From NCBI GenBank assembly GCA_913043035.1, contig CAJWMM010000033.1, positions 1 to 6,723 on the forward strand: a stretch of DNA of 6,723 nt, read 5' to 3'. The first letter of the stretch is position 1. Each line of letters starts with the position of its first letter. Both the position numbers and the translations under genes were made by a program. The notes beneath the pieces were generated by a model that was given only the letters and a program-made list of their open reading frames with translations, ran no database searches and had not been told where the DNA came from. This DNA is from an uncultured Gammaproteobacteria bacterium. Its GTDB lineage: Bacteria; Pseudomonadota; Gammaproteobacteria; GCA-002705445; GCA-002716945. Of this stretch, positions 1-6,103 are shown piece after piece.

Positions 1-410
1 AGATCAAGGCATTTCTCAAGATAAGTTAAAGTCTTTTCGTAATCTCCCTTTCTGTCGTAACAAACAGATAGGTTATATAATGCATCAGGATAAAAATTAT
101 CTAAATCTAGAGATCTTTCGAAGAGATTGATAGCAGCATCGTACATTTGCTTATCGATATACACGACACCAAGATTATTTAAAACCTCCTTGCTTTCAAA
201 TAATTCTCTTGCTGTCTTGAAAGATTTTTCTGCATCATCTAATAAACCAAGATAATGTTGGAGGTTGCCACAGTTTATATGAAGTTTAGTATGTGTTGGA
301 AAATTCATAATAGCCTCTTTCACATTCAAAAGAGCCTCACTCAGCCTTCCATGACTTACATGATCTTGTATCTTCTCAAGATATATATCTAAAGATTTTT
401 CTTTAACCAT
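1..410 (-). CDS. TPR-repeat protein, 3' end missing at window edge
   Basis: This is a tetratricopeptide-repeat protein of which the first 136 residues are visible; the frame is still open at the left edge. It starts MVKEKSLDIYLEKI and contains helical pairs of TPR type at roughly residues 10-40, 41-74, 75-108 and 109-136. Typical TPR positions are seen in NNLGVVYIDKQMYDAAINLF and in ALYNLSVCYDRKGDYEKTL. There is no signal peptide, so it is probably cytosolic. Its ATG shares one base with the TAA of the upstream FDH alpha gene (TAATG), and no Shine-Dalgarno sequence is visible before it, so translation probably depends on coupling to the alpha gene. TPR proteins are protein-interaction scaffolds. 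An assembly or partner role for FDH is an inference from this coupling only. The exact function is unknown. Confidence 0.85.
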   Translation of the reverse strand, partial: MVKEKSLDIYLEKIQDHVSHGRLSEALLNVKEAIMNFPTHTKLHINCGNLQHYLGLLDDAEKSFKTARELFESKEVLNNLGVVYIDKQMYDAAINLFERSLDLDNFYPDALYNLSVCYDRKGDYEKTLTYLEKCLD

Positions 411-3169
411 TAATTAATGTGAGCTTTTTTTATTTTAACGGCACAGAATTTGAACTCTGGAATTTTTGCATCAGGATCAAGTGCTGCATTCGTTAACACG
501 TTTGCTGCTGCCTCAACATAGCAAAAAGGTATAAATATCTGACCTAGTTGTAGTCCATCATCTCTTCTTACATAGACATCTACTTTTCCTCTTCTTGATT
601 CAATGGTAATAAGGTCGCCATCTTGAACACCAATTTTTTTCATGTCTTCTAAACACATATTCGCGAATGGATCTGGCTCGATTTGATGGAGCATGCTTGC
701 TCGTCTTGTCATACTTCCTGTATGCCAGTGTTCAAGTTGTCTTCCTGTTATTAAAATATAATCAAATTCCGTATCCGGGAGTTCATCGGCATTTTTGAAA
801 GGTGATACTTTAAAGGTCGCTAATCCATCTGATGTTGGAAAATCATCTGTGAAAATAACAGGTTGGCCTGGGTCATCCTCTGTGTTACATGGATATGTTA
901 CTGAATGCTCTTGCTCGAGTCTCTCCCAGGTAATGCCTGCAATAGTAGGCATGCATCTAGTCATCTCCTCAAAGACATCTTTCGGACCATCATAGCTCCA
1001 ATCTAATCCCATCCCACGAGCTATTTGCTGAATAATCCAAAGATCCTGTTTTGCTTGGCCTGGAGGGTAAACAGCCTGTCTGCCTAATTGCACTCTTCTA
1101 TCAGTATTTGTAAAGCTGCCGGTTTTTTCTGGGAATGCAGATGCTGGCAAAATAACATCCGCAAAAAATGCAGTCTCTGTAACAAATATATCTTGAACTA
1201 CTAAATGTTCTAAGCTGGATAGTGCTTTGCGTGCATGATTTAAATCTGGGTCTGACATTGCTGGATTTTCACCCATTACGTATAACCCTGTTAGATTTTT
1301 TGCAACAATGGCATCCATAATTTCTACGACTGTTAAGCCAGGTTTTTTATCCAATTTTGTATCCCAAAAATTCTCAAAGAACTTATTAATTTTTGGATCG
1401 TCAACTCTTTGATAGTCTGGGAATACCATTGGAATTAGCCCAGCATCAGAAGCGCCTTGAACGTTATTTTGTCCTCTTAGAGGATGTAATCCAGTACCAG
1501 GTTTGCCAATTTGTCCTGTCATTAATGCAAGCGATATTAATGCTCGTGCATTATCCGTCCCGTGGATATGTTGTGAGACACCCATACCCCAAAATATCAT
1601 TGATCCTTTTGATGATGCATATAGTCTTGCAACTTCATTTAGCGTTTCTTCTGGTATACCACATATCTTAGACATTATTTTTGGCGAATAATCTTTGAGA
1701 TGATTTCTAAGTTTGTCATAATCTTTTGTTCTATTTTTAATGAACTCTTTATCGACCAAGTCCTGATCTATAATAGACTTCATTATCGCATTTAACATTG
1801 CTACATCTGTATCAGGTTTAAATTGAAGAAAATAATTTGCATGTCGTGATATATCTGTTTTTTTAGGATCCATTACAATAAGAGTTTTACCTTCTTTCGA
1901 AGCATTTTTCATAAACGTTGCAGCTACAGGATGATTTACAGTTGGATTAGAACCAATAATGATAATCACTTCTGCTTCAGTGACATCAGCAACTTGATTT
2001 GAAACAGCTCCTGAACCGACCATTTCGAGCAATGCTACTACAGATGATGCGTGGCACAATCTTGTACAGTGGTCAACGTTGTTTGTATTGAATCCAGTCC
2101 TAATTAGTTTTTGGAAAAGATAAGCCTCTTCATTAGAGCCTTTAGCACATCCAAATCCAGCAAGGCCTGATGGACCATGAGCTTTTTTTACTTTTTTGAA
2201 ACCTTCGATGGCAACATCTAACGCATGTTCCCATGTTGTCTCCTCAAAAATTTCATTTATATTATTGAAATCATATGAATGAAGATCAATATTTTTATCA
2301 ACCCCTTGTTTTCTTATAAGAGGTTTAGTTAACCTGCCATCATTATGAATGTAATCAAAACCGTAACGACCTTTAACACAAAGTCTACTTAAATTGGACG
2401 GTCCGTCTCTTCCTTCAGCAAATAGAATTTTCTCATCTTTAACGTTATAAGTAAGAAGACAGCCAACTCCGCAATAAGGACATACACTCTCAACTTTTTT
2501 ATCCGGTATATTCAATGCAACTTCTTTCGAAGGCATCAAGGCACCTGTAGGGCATGCTTGAACACATTCGCCACATCCGACACATGTACTTTCCCCCATA
2601 AAATCATTTATATCGAAAACAATTTCAGATTTAAAACCACGATTTGCATATCCAATCACATCATTAACTTGTTCTTCACGGCATGCGCGAACACATCTTG
2701 TGCATTGAATACAAGCATCTAGATTAACTGCGATTGCAGGATGTGTAAGATCATGTTTTTCTTGAACGTTAGTTGGAAATCTATTTGCTTTAATATTTAA
2801 TCTCTCAGCCCAATCTGATAGCTCGCTATCTTTTTTATAAACTTTATGAGACACATCAGAAGTGAGAAGTTCTAGGACTAGTTTTTGCGAGTGGACAACA
2901 CGATCGTTATTTGTATTCACAACCATCCCATCAGCTATTGTTCTCACGCATGATGGTTGAAGAACTCTCTCACCTTCAATTTCAACCATGCAGGCTCTAC
3001 AATTACCGTCAGGTCTCATGCCTTCTTTAAAACATAGGTGCGGGATTTCAATTCCATTTCTCTTTGATACATCAAGTATTGTCTCATTTGGGTTTCCAAA
3101 GTAATTTTTGCCATTAATCTTAATAGCAACAAAACTTCTATCAACTATTTCTTTTGGATTAGTAGCCAT
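410..3169 (-). CDS. fdh1A: NAD-dependent formate dehydrogenase, alpha (molybdopterin) subunit
   Basis: This 919-residue catalytic subunit oxidises formate to CO2 at a Mo- or W-bis-pterin site. Domains in order: NuoG-like [2Fe-2S] domain at about 13-90 (C46, C57, C60, C74); two [4Fe-4S] ferredoxin motifs (C153, C156, C159, C163 and C196, C199, C202, C206); the [4Fe-4S] of the molybdopterin domain (C230, C233, C237, C264, followed by K266); the catalytic core; and a dinucleotide-binding C-terminal domain from about 800. The metal ligand is C372 followed by H373 (TRLCHASS), with conserved R565 in LRGQNNVQGASDAG. Codon 372 is TGC, so this is a cysteine, not a selenocysteine, enzyme. The H/C4-type NuoG cluster between residues 100 and 130 is absent. 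There is no Tat signal, so the enzyme is cytosolic. The start abuts the beta-subunit stop (TAAATG), with AGGTGA eight bases upstream. The length is slightly below that of methylobacterial FDH1A, which carries a longer N-terminal tail. Confidence 0.97.
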   Translation of the reverse strand: MATNPKEIVDRSFVAIKINGKNYFGNPNETILDVSKRNGIEIPHLCFKEGMRPDGNCRACMVEIEGERVLQPSCVRTIADGMVVNTNNDRVVHSQKLVLELLTSDVSHKVYKKDSELSDWAERLNIKANRFPTNVQEKHDLTHPAIAVNLDACIQCTRCVRACREEQVNDVIGYANRGFKSEIVFDINDFMGESTCVGCGECVQACPTGALMPSKEVALNIPDKKVESVCPYCGVGCLLTYNVKDEKILFAEGRDGPSNLSRLCVKGRYGFDYIHNDGRLTKPLIRKQGVDKNIDLHSYDFNNINEIFEETTWEHALDVAIEGFKKVKKAHGPSGLAGFGCAKGSNEEAYLFQKLIRTGFNTNNVDHCTRLCHASSVVALLEMVGSGAVSNQVADVTEAEVIIIIGSNPTVNHPVAATFMKNASKEGKTLIVMDPKKTDISRHANYFLQFKPDTDVAMLNAIMKSIIDQDLVDKEFIKNRTKDYDKLRNHLKDYSPKIMSKICGIPEETLNEVARLYASSKGSMIFWGMGVSQHIHGTDNARALISLALMTGQIGKPGTGLHPLRGQNNVQGASDAGLIPMVFPDYQRVDDPKINKFFENFWDTKLDKKPGLTVVEIMDAIVAKNLTGLYVMGENPAMSDPDLNHARKALSSLEHLVVQDIFVTETAFFADVILPASAFPEKTGSFTNTDRRVQLGRQAVYPPGQAKQDLWIIQQIARGMGLDWSYDGPKDVFEEMTRCMPTIAGITWERLEQEHSVTYPCNTEDDPGQPVIFTDDFPTSDGLATFKVSPFKNADELPDTEFDYILITGRQLEHWHTGSMTRRASMLHQIEPDPFANMCLEDMKKIGVQDGDLITIESRRGKVDVYVRRDDGLQLGQIFIPFCYVEAAANVLTNAALDPDAKIPEFKFCAVKIKKAHIN

Positions 3170-5392
3170 TTAATTCTTCACCTTTTTATACTCAACGATA
3201 GGAGTTGTCTCTGGTTCATTGGGAAAATACTTTATAACGCATTTAAGCGGATTTGACGCTGCTTGGCCAAGACCACAAATAGATGCATCAGACATCACTT
3301 GAGAAAGTTCTGAAAGCAATGGCACATCCCATTTCTTCTCTTTCATCATTTCAGTGGCTTTTGAGGTACCCACTCGACATGGAGTACATTTTCCGCATGA
3401 TTCATGAAGGAAGAATCCCATGGTGGTGGATGCTGCTTGAGCAACTCTATCTTTATCAGACAAGATAACAATCGCTGCAGACCCAATAAAACAACCATAT
3501 TCATGTAGGGTGTCGAAATCCAGAGGTATATCATCCATGGACGCAGGTAGAATTCCACCTGAGGCTCCACCTGGGAAATACGCATAGAAATCATGACCTT
3601 CTTCCATACCTCCAGCATATTCGTCTATTAACTCCCTTACCGTGATTCCTGCAGGTGCAAGGTGAACACCAGGTTTTTTAACTCTACCACTTACAGAAAA
3701 GGATCTAAGACCTTTTCGATCGTTTCGACCATAAGATGTGAACCAATACGCACCTTTTTCAATAATGTCTCTTACCCAATAAAGAGTTTCCATATTATGT
3801 GCGAGGGTAGGTCTTCCAAATAAGCCAACTTGTGCAACGAAAGGTGGCCTTAATCTAGGCATACCTTTTTTTCCTTCAATAGATTCTATCATTGCTGACT
3901 CTTCTCCGCATATGTATGCACCCGCACCTCGTCTGAGCTCTATGTCTGGTATGTCACTATTAAATCTAGCTCTTATACCATCTAATTCGTCTGCTAGTAT
4001 CTTACGAACAGCCGCATACTCATCACGCAAATAAATATAAATCTTATCAATGCCTACAACCTCTGAAGCTATAAGCATACCCTCTAGAAATCTATGAGGA
4101 TCTGACTCAAGATAGTGACGATCTTTAAAAGTCCCTGGTTCGCCTTCATCTATATTTACAGCTAATAGTCTTGGTGCCTCTTGTTCAGTTAAAATTCTCC
4201 ATTTTTTTCCTGCTGGGAAACCTGCTCCACCTAAGCCACGAAGATTTGAATTCTCTAACTCAACCAAAACACTTTCTTTGGTAATAGATCCTTTTTTAAT
4301 TTTATCTAATAACTCATAACCACCTTTTTTTATGTAATCAGACATTGTTATGTAATTTGGAATTTTTGGTTGATGCTTTTTCTGATCTACTGCTGTTTTG
4401 ATTTTCTTAAAATCTGCATGGTCAATTGGATTAAACTTCACAACCGCAACTGGTGCATTTTGACATCTGCCTATACATGGTACTTTTTGTATTCTCACTG
4501 ATCCTTTGTAATAACTATCAAGCGTATCGGCTAACTCATGAGCTCCTTGTAATTCACATGAGACAGAATCACACACTCTAATTGTCAGTGAAGGTGGGAC
4601 AGTATCCCCTGATTTAATTATGTCAAAGTGATGATAAAATGTAGCAACTTCATAAACTTCAGTTTGGGAGATATCCATTAAATCAGCCAGAGCTGTCATA
4701 TACTCTTCGTTTATATGACCTTTAGCATCTTGAATTAAATGAAGGTACTCTATTAAATGGTCTCTTCTATATGAACCTGTGTTTATAAGTTTAATTAAAT
4801 CATCTTTTACATCTAGATTAACTTTTCTTCCTCTGTTTCTGAGTTTCTTATTTTTTTTGAATTTTTTTTCTCGTATTAGACCATCTTTTTGTTGCTCTTT
4901 TTTTTCTGAATGCGGGTCAAGTGCCTGCATAAGATCATCAGTAGTAAGATTTTCAAGGTTAAGTGCTTTTAGATGAGGCAACATTGAGCTCTCAAACTTA
5001 GAGAGTTCTCTCTTCCAAGATTTGTAGTCAAGCTGATTTTTCTTCTCTTGAATTTTTTTGAGCTCTTGAGCAATCTCTATGAATGAAGGTTGCTTCCTAA
5101 CAATTTTAAGGCTATGTTTTCTTTTGATATTTTGTAGATCTTCTCCATCTGCTAACTTTTTTTTCAAAGAGCTGTGTTCTTCTCTTGCTTTTTCTAAGCT
5201 GATTGAAGGGTACTCGCCTAATGAGTATATCCTCTCTTTCCGCTTACCATTTTCATAAATATGGTAACGAAATTGCCAGTGTTTGTTACCATTCTTTCTG
5301 ACAATTACTGCTAAACCTAACCCATCTGAAAGTCTATAATCAGTAGCTCTAGGTTCTGCGGCGTTGATTATCTTATCCGTGAGTTTTGACAT
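3170..5392 (-). CDS. fdh1B: NAD-dependent formate dehydrogenase beta subunit with fused integrase N-terminus
   Basis: This 740-residue chimera is numbered here from the ATG at 5392. Residues 1-160 resemble a P4-type integrase: DUF4102 arm-binding domain at about 2-85 (LTDKI, LSDGLGLAV, YSLGEYPSISLEKARE) and most of a core-binding domain at about 100-163. A basic linker covers about 164-192. NuoE-like [2Fe-2S] domain at about 193-345 has C274, C279, C306 and C310. NuoF-like domain at about 350-740 has the FMN/NADH motif GGAGFPAGKKW (388-398), EGEPGTFKDR, RGAGAYICGEES and a [4Fe-4S] site at C666, C669, C672 and C706. The FDH part, about 555-565 residues, matches the full length of known NuoE-NuoF fusion beta subunits, so the integrase part is pure addition. 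Beta passes electrons from alpha to FMN and reduces NAD+. The ATG at 5392 is preferred because GGAGG lies six bases upstream. A TTG at 5413 is also in frame but sits before that site. No well-placed start exists at the native FDH boundary. Confidence 0.93.
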   Translation of the reverse strand: MSKLTDKIINAAEPRATDYRLSDGLGLAVIVRKNGNKHWQFRYHIYENGKRKERIYSLGEYPSISLEKAREEHSSLKKKLADGEDLQNIKRKHSLKIVRKQPSFIEIAQELKKIQEKKNQLDYKSWKRELSKFESSMLPHLKALNLENLTTDDLMQALDPHSEKKEQQKDGLIREKKFKKNKKLRNRGRKVNLDVKDDLIKLINTGSYRRDHLIEYLHLIQDAKGHINEEYMTALADLMDISQTEVYEVATFYHHFDIIKSGDTVPPSLTIRVCDSVSCELQGAHELADTLDSYYKGSVRIQKVPCIGRCQNAPVAVVKFNPIDHADFKKIKTAVDQKKHQPKIPNYITMSDYIKKGGYELLDKIKKGSITKESVLVELENSNLRGLGGAGFPAGKKWRILTEQEAPRLLAVNIDEGEPGTFKDRHYLESDPHRFLEGMLIASEVVGIDKIYIYLRDEYAAVRKILADELDGIRARFNSDIPDIELRRGAGAYICGEESAMIESIEGKKGMPRLRPPFVAQVGLFGRPTLAHNMETLYWVRDIIEKGAYWFTSYGRNDRKGLRSFSVSGRVKKPGVHLAPAGITVRELIDEYAGGMEEGHDFYAYFPGGASGGILPASMDDIPLDFDTLHEYGCFIGSAAIVILSDKDRVAQAASTTMGFFLHESCGKCTPCRVGTSKATEMMKEKKWDVPLLSELSQVMSDASICGLGQAASNPLKCVIKYFPNEPETTPIVEYKKVKN
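3178..3183 (-). promoter_or_regulatory. Ribosome-binding site AGGTGA of the FDH alpha subunit
   Basis: AGGTGA lies within the last codons of the beta gene, eight bases before the alpha ATG at 3169, and the beta stop directly abuts that ATG. Alpha therefore has its own site and is also positioned for translational coupling, which suits equimolar subunits. Confidence 0.6.
4909..5392 (-). mobile_element. 5' remnant of a P4-type tyrosine recombinase gene, now part of the FDH beta frame
   Basis: About 160 codons encode the DNA-binding half of a phage-P4-type integrase. It has the start MSKLTDKIINAAEP, the DUF4102 pattern ending in LGEYPSISLEKARE, and a helical core-binding segment that stops at LENLTTDDLMQAL, where relatives continue into the catalytic domain. 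The catalytic R..HxxR..Y region is absent, so it cannot recombine DNA. The segment has no stop or frameshift and keeps its own ribosome-binding site. It appears to be the residue of a mobile element whose integrase was cut in the core-binding domain and joined to the FDH operon. The left boundary is approximate because the join lies in low-complexity lysine codons. Confidence 0.82.
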
Positions 5393-5398
5393 TGCTTT

Positions 5399-5403
5399 CC
5401 TCC
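5399..5403 (-). promoter_or_regulatory. Ribosome-binding site GGAGG of the fusion gene
   Basis: On the minus strand GGAGG is followed by six bases and the ATG at 5392. This strong site decides the start: it belongs to the integrase reading frame and lies between the weak in-frame TTG (5413) and the ATG. It appears to be the only strong translation signal serving FDH beta. Confidence 0.8.
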
Positions 5404-5414
5404 AAATACACAAA

Positions 5415-5437
5415 TGTGGGTACTACTGTGGGTACTA
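5415..5437 (+). repeat. Tandem pair of TGTGGGTACTA, possible integrase arm-type sites
   Basis: Two perfect 11-base copies of TGTGGGTACTA start at 5415 and 5427, one base apart, giving a 12-base period. They lie 12-35 bases upstream of the integrase-derived ribosome-binding site. Short direct repeats beside an integrase gene are typical of the arm-type sites bound by the N-terminal domain of P4- and lambda-type recombinases. The assignment is inferred from position and repetition, not from a known consensus for this enzyme. Confidence 0.6.
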
Positions 5438-5457
5438 GATTATTCACTCTCATTAAA

Positions 5458-5487
5458 TGTGGGTATCTCTCATTCACCATACCCACA
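5458..5487. repeat. Inverted pair of the same TGTGGGTA motif
   Basis: TGTGGGTAT at 5458-5466 and ATACCCACA at 5479-5487 form a perfect 9-base inverted repeat around a 12-base spacer. The core is the same octamer as the tandem pair at 5415-5437, giving four copies within 73 bases, three direct and one inverted. It could be a protein-binding site (a third and fourth arm site, or an operator) rather than a terminator: no T run follows on either strand. Confidence 0.6.
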
Positions 5488-5515
5488 GACTACTACTATT
5501 AAGATTAAATATCAA
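5487..5515 (-). promoter_or_regulatory. Candidate promoter of the FDH operon
   Basis: On the minus strand TTGATA (5515-5510, five of six to a sigma-70 -35 box) is followed after 17 bases by TAGTCT (5492-5487), a poor -10 box. The -10 would touch the inverted TGTGGGTA copy and transcripts would run through all four copies. This is a weak motif match and the start could lie elsewhere in 5415-5550. Confidence 0.25.
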
Positions 5516-5550
5516 TAAAATATGTTATCTTATTCTAAGGAACTAAATTC

Positions 5551-5724
5551 ATGGATGTTTCAATGAATAGAAAAGAATGCTTACATTTTCTGGAGGAGTC
5601 AGCAGAAGACTTATGTATTTGTGGGGTTGCATCTGAGCAAATAGATCTCGAGAAATTATCAGATGACGAGCTTAACCTGCTCGTAAGCATAGTAAAGAAA
5701 GTAAGACTAAACGAATCAACTTAG
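5551..5724 (+). CDS. Small unrecognised protein with three cysteines (57 aa)
   Basis: A 57-residue ORF starts MDVSMNRKECLHF and ends KKVRLNEST. I do not recognise a family, and it does not resemble the FDH delta subunit FdsD as I know it. It has C10, C22 and C24, the latter two as a CIC motif, and a probable amphipathic C-terminal helix (LSDDELNLLVSIVKKVR). No signal peptide or membrane segment is visible. AAGGA at 5537-5541, nine bases before the ATG, supports this start; an in-frame ATG at 5563 is the alternative. Its TAG lies inside the ribosome-binding site of the next gene, ten bases before that start, so the two are almost certainly co-transcribed. It is divergent from the FDH operon. 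The tight spacing and good ribosome-binding site support it as real; its role is unknown. Confidence 0.7.
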   Translation: MDVSMNRKECLHFLEESAEDLCICGVASEQIDLEKLSDDELNLLVSIVKKVRLNEST

Positions 5725-5730
5725 GAGGAG
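5723..5730 (+). promoter_or_regulatory. Ribosome-binding site AGGAGGAG overlapping the upstream stop codon
   Basis: TAGGAGGAG combines the stop codon of the small ORF with a near-perfect Shine-Dalgarno sequence, four to eight bases before the ATG at 5735. The arrangement indicates coupled translation of the two plus-strand genes. Confidence 0.75.
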
Positions 5731-5734
5731 ACAA

Positions 5735-6103
5735 ATGGTCGATGAGAAGACATATTCTGAGAATGAAATTAATGATTATTTAAAAAAGCACCTCAGCAAC
5801 TGGTACTTTGAGAATGGCTGGATAAGACGGAAGTATAAAACGAGCGGCTGGAAGGGAACACTCATGGTAATTTCAACAGTAGGTCATTTGGCAGAGGCAG
5901 CGTGGCATCATCCAGATATTTCAGCATCTTACGCATTTGTTATTGTTAAACTTCAAAATCACGCAGCAAAAGGTATCACTGATAAAGACTTTCTTTTAGC
6001 TAAAAAGATTGAGGAAGTTATTCAATGGAATCCATCCAATGAGGATAACACATTGGAAGGTACGCCAGATGATCCAAGATTTAAATATATAAAATATGAT
6101 TAA
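5735..6103 (+). CDS. phhB: Pterin-4a-carbinolamine dehydratase family protein
   Basis: This 122-residue member of the PCD/DCoH family (COG2154) would dehydrate 4a-hydroxytetrahydropterins. All residues of the family's active-site pattern are present with correct spacing: E54, H58, H59, P60, Y66, H76 and D85 (AEAAWHHP and KLQNHAAKGITDKD). A tail of about 24 residues after the core (TPDDPRFKYIKYD at the end) makes it longer than the usual 95-105. There is no aromatic amino-acid hydroxylase nearby, the classical partner. Comparative work has associated many bacterial PCD proteins with molybdenum-cofactor enzymes, and here the gene is divergent from a molybdopterin FDH, so a cofactor-related role is plausible but inferred. 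It follows the 57-residue ORF by ten bases and overlaps the convergent SCO1 gene by four bases. Family assignment is firm; the in vivo substrate is uncertain. Confidence 0.93.
   Translation: MVDEKTYSENEINDYLKKHLSNWYFENGWIRRKYKTSGWKGTLMVISTVGHLAEAAWHHPDISASYAFVIVKLQNHAAKGITDKDFLLAKKIEEVIQWNPSNEDNTLEGTPDDPRFKYIKYD

Noticed and set aside
795..1691. Plus-strand open frames over the FDH alpha gene (795-995, 1393-1671, 1503-1691)
   Set aside because: They lie entirely antisense to a gene with complete domain evidence, have no recognisable protein features and no ribosome-binding context.
2054..2056. Selenocysteine site in FDH alpha
   Set aside because: The codon for the metal ligand (residue 372) reads TGC, a plain cysteine, and no in-frame TGA occurs.
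3367..3373. A further TACCCAC inside the FDH beta gene
   Set aside because: It encodes the conserved Val-Gly-Thr after the [4Fe-4S] motif, lacks the eighth base of the repeat and is isolated, so it is a coding coincidence.
3283..4976. Other open frames over the FDH beta gene (3283-3468 plus, 3346-3618 minus, 4779-4976 plus)
   Set aside because: They overlap conserved NuoF or linker coding sequence in the wrong frame; the last is a by-product of the lysine-rich A runs read antisense.
5393..5413. TTG at 5413 as start of the fusion gene (seven extra residues)
   Set aside because: Its codons run over the GGAGG site that serves the ATG at 5392, and the integrase family begins at the MSKLTDK position.
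5415..5487. CRISPR-like array
   Set aside because: The repeats are only 8-11 bases, with irregular spacing and one inverted copy, unlike a CRISPR array.
5458..5487. Rho-independent terminator
   Set aside because: The 9-base stem has a 12-base loop and no T tract on either strand, and it lies upstream of, not after, genes on both sides.
5488..5550. tRNA or tmRNA end as attachment site
   Set aside because: The stretch is very AT-rich and shows no T-arm, acceptor stem or other tRNA-like structure.
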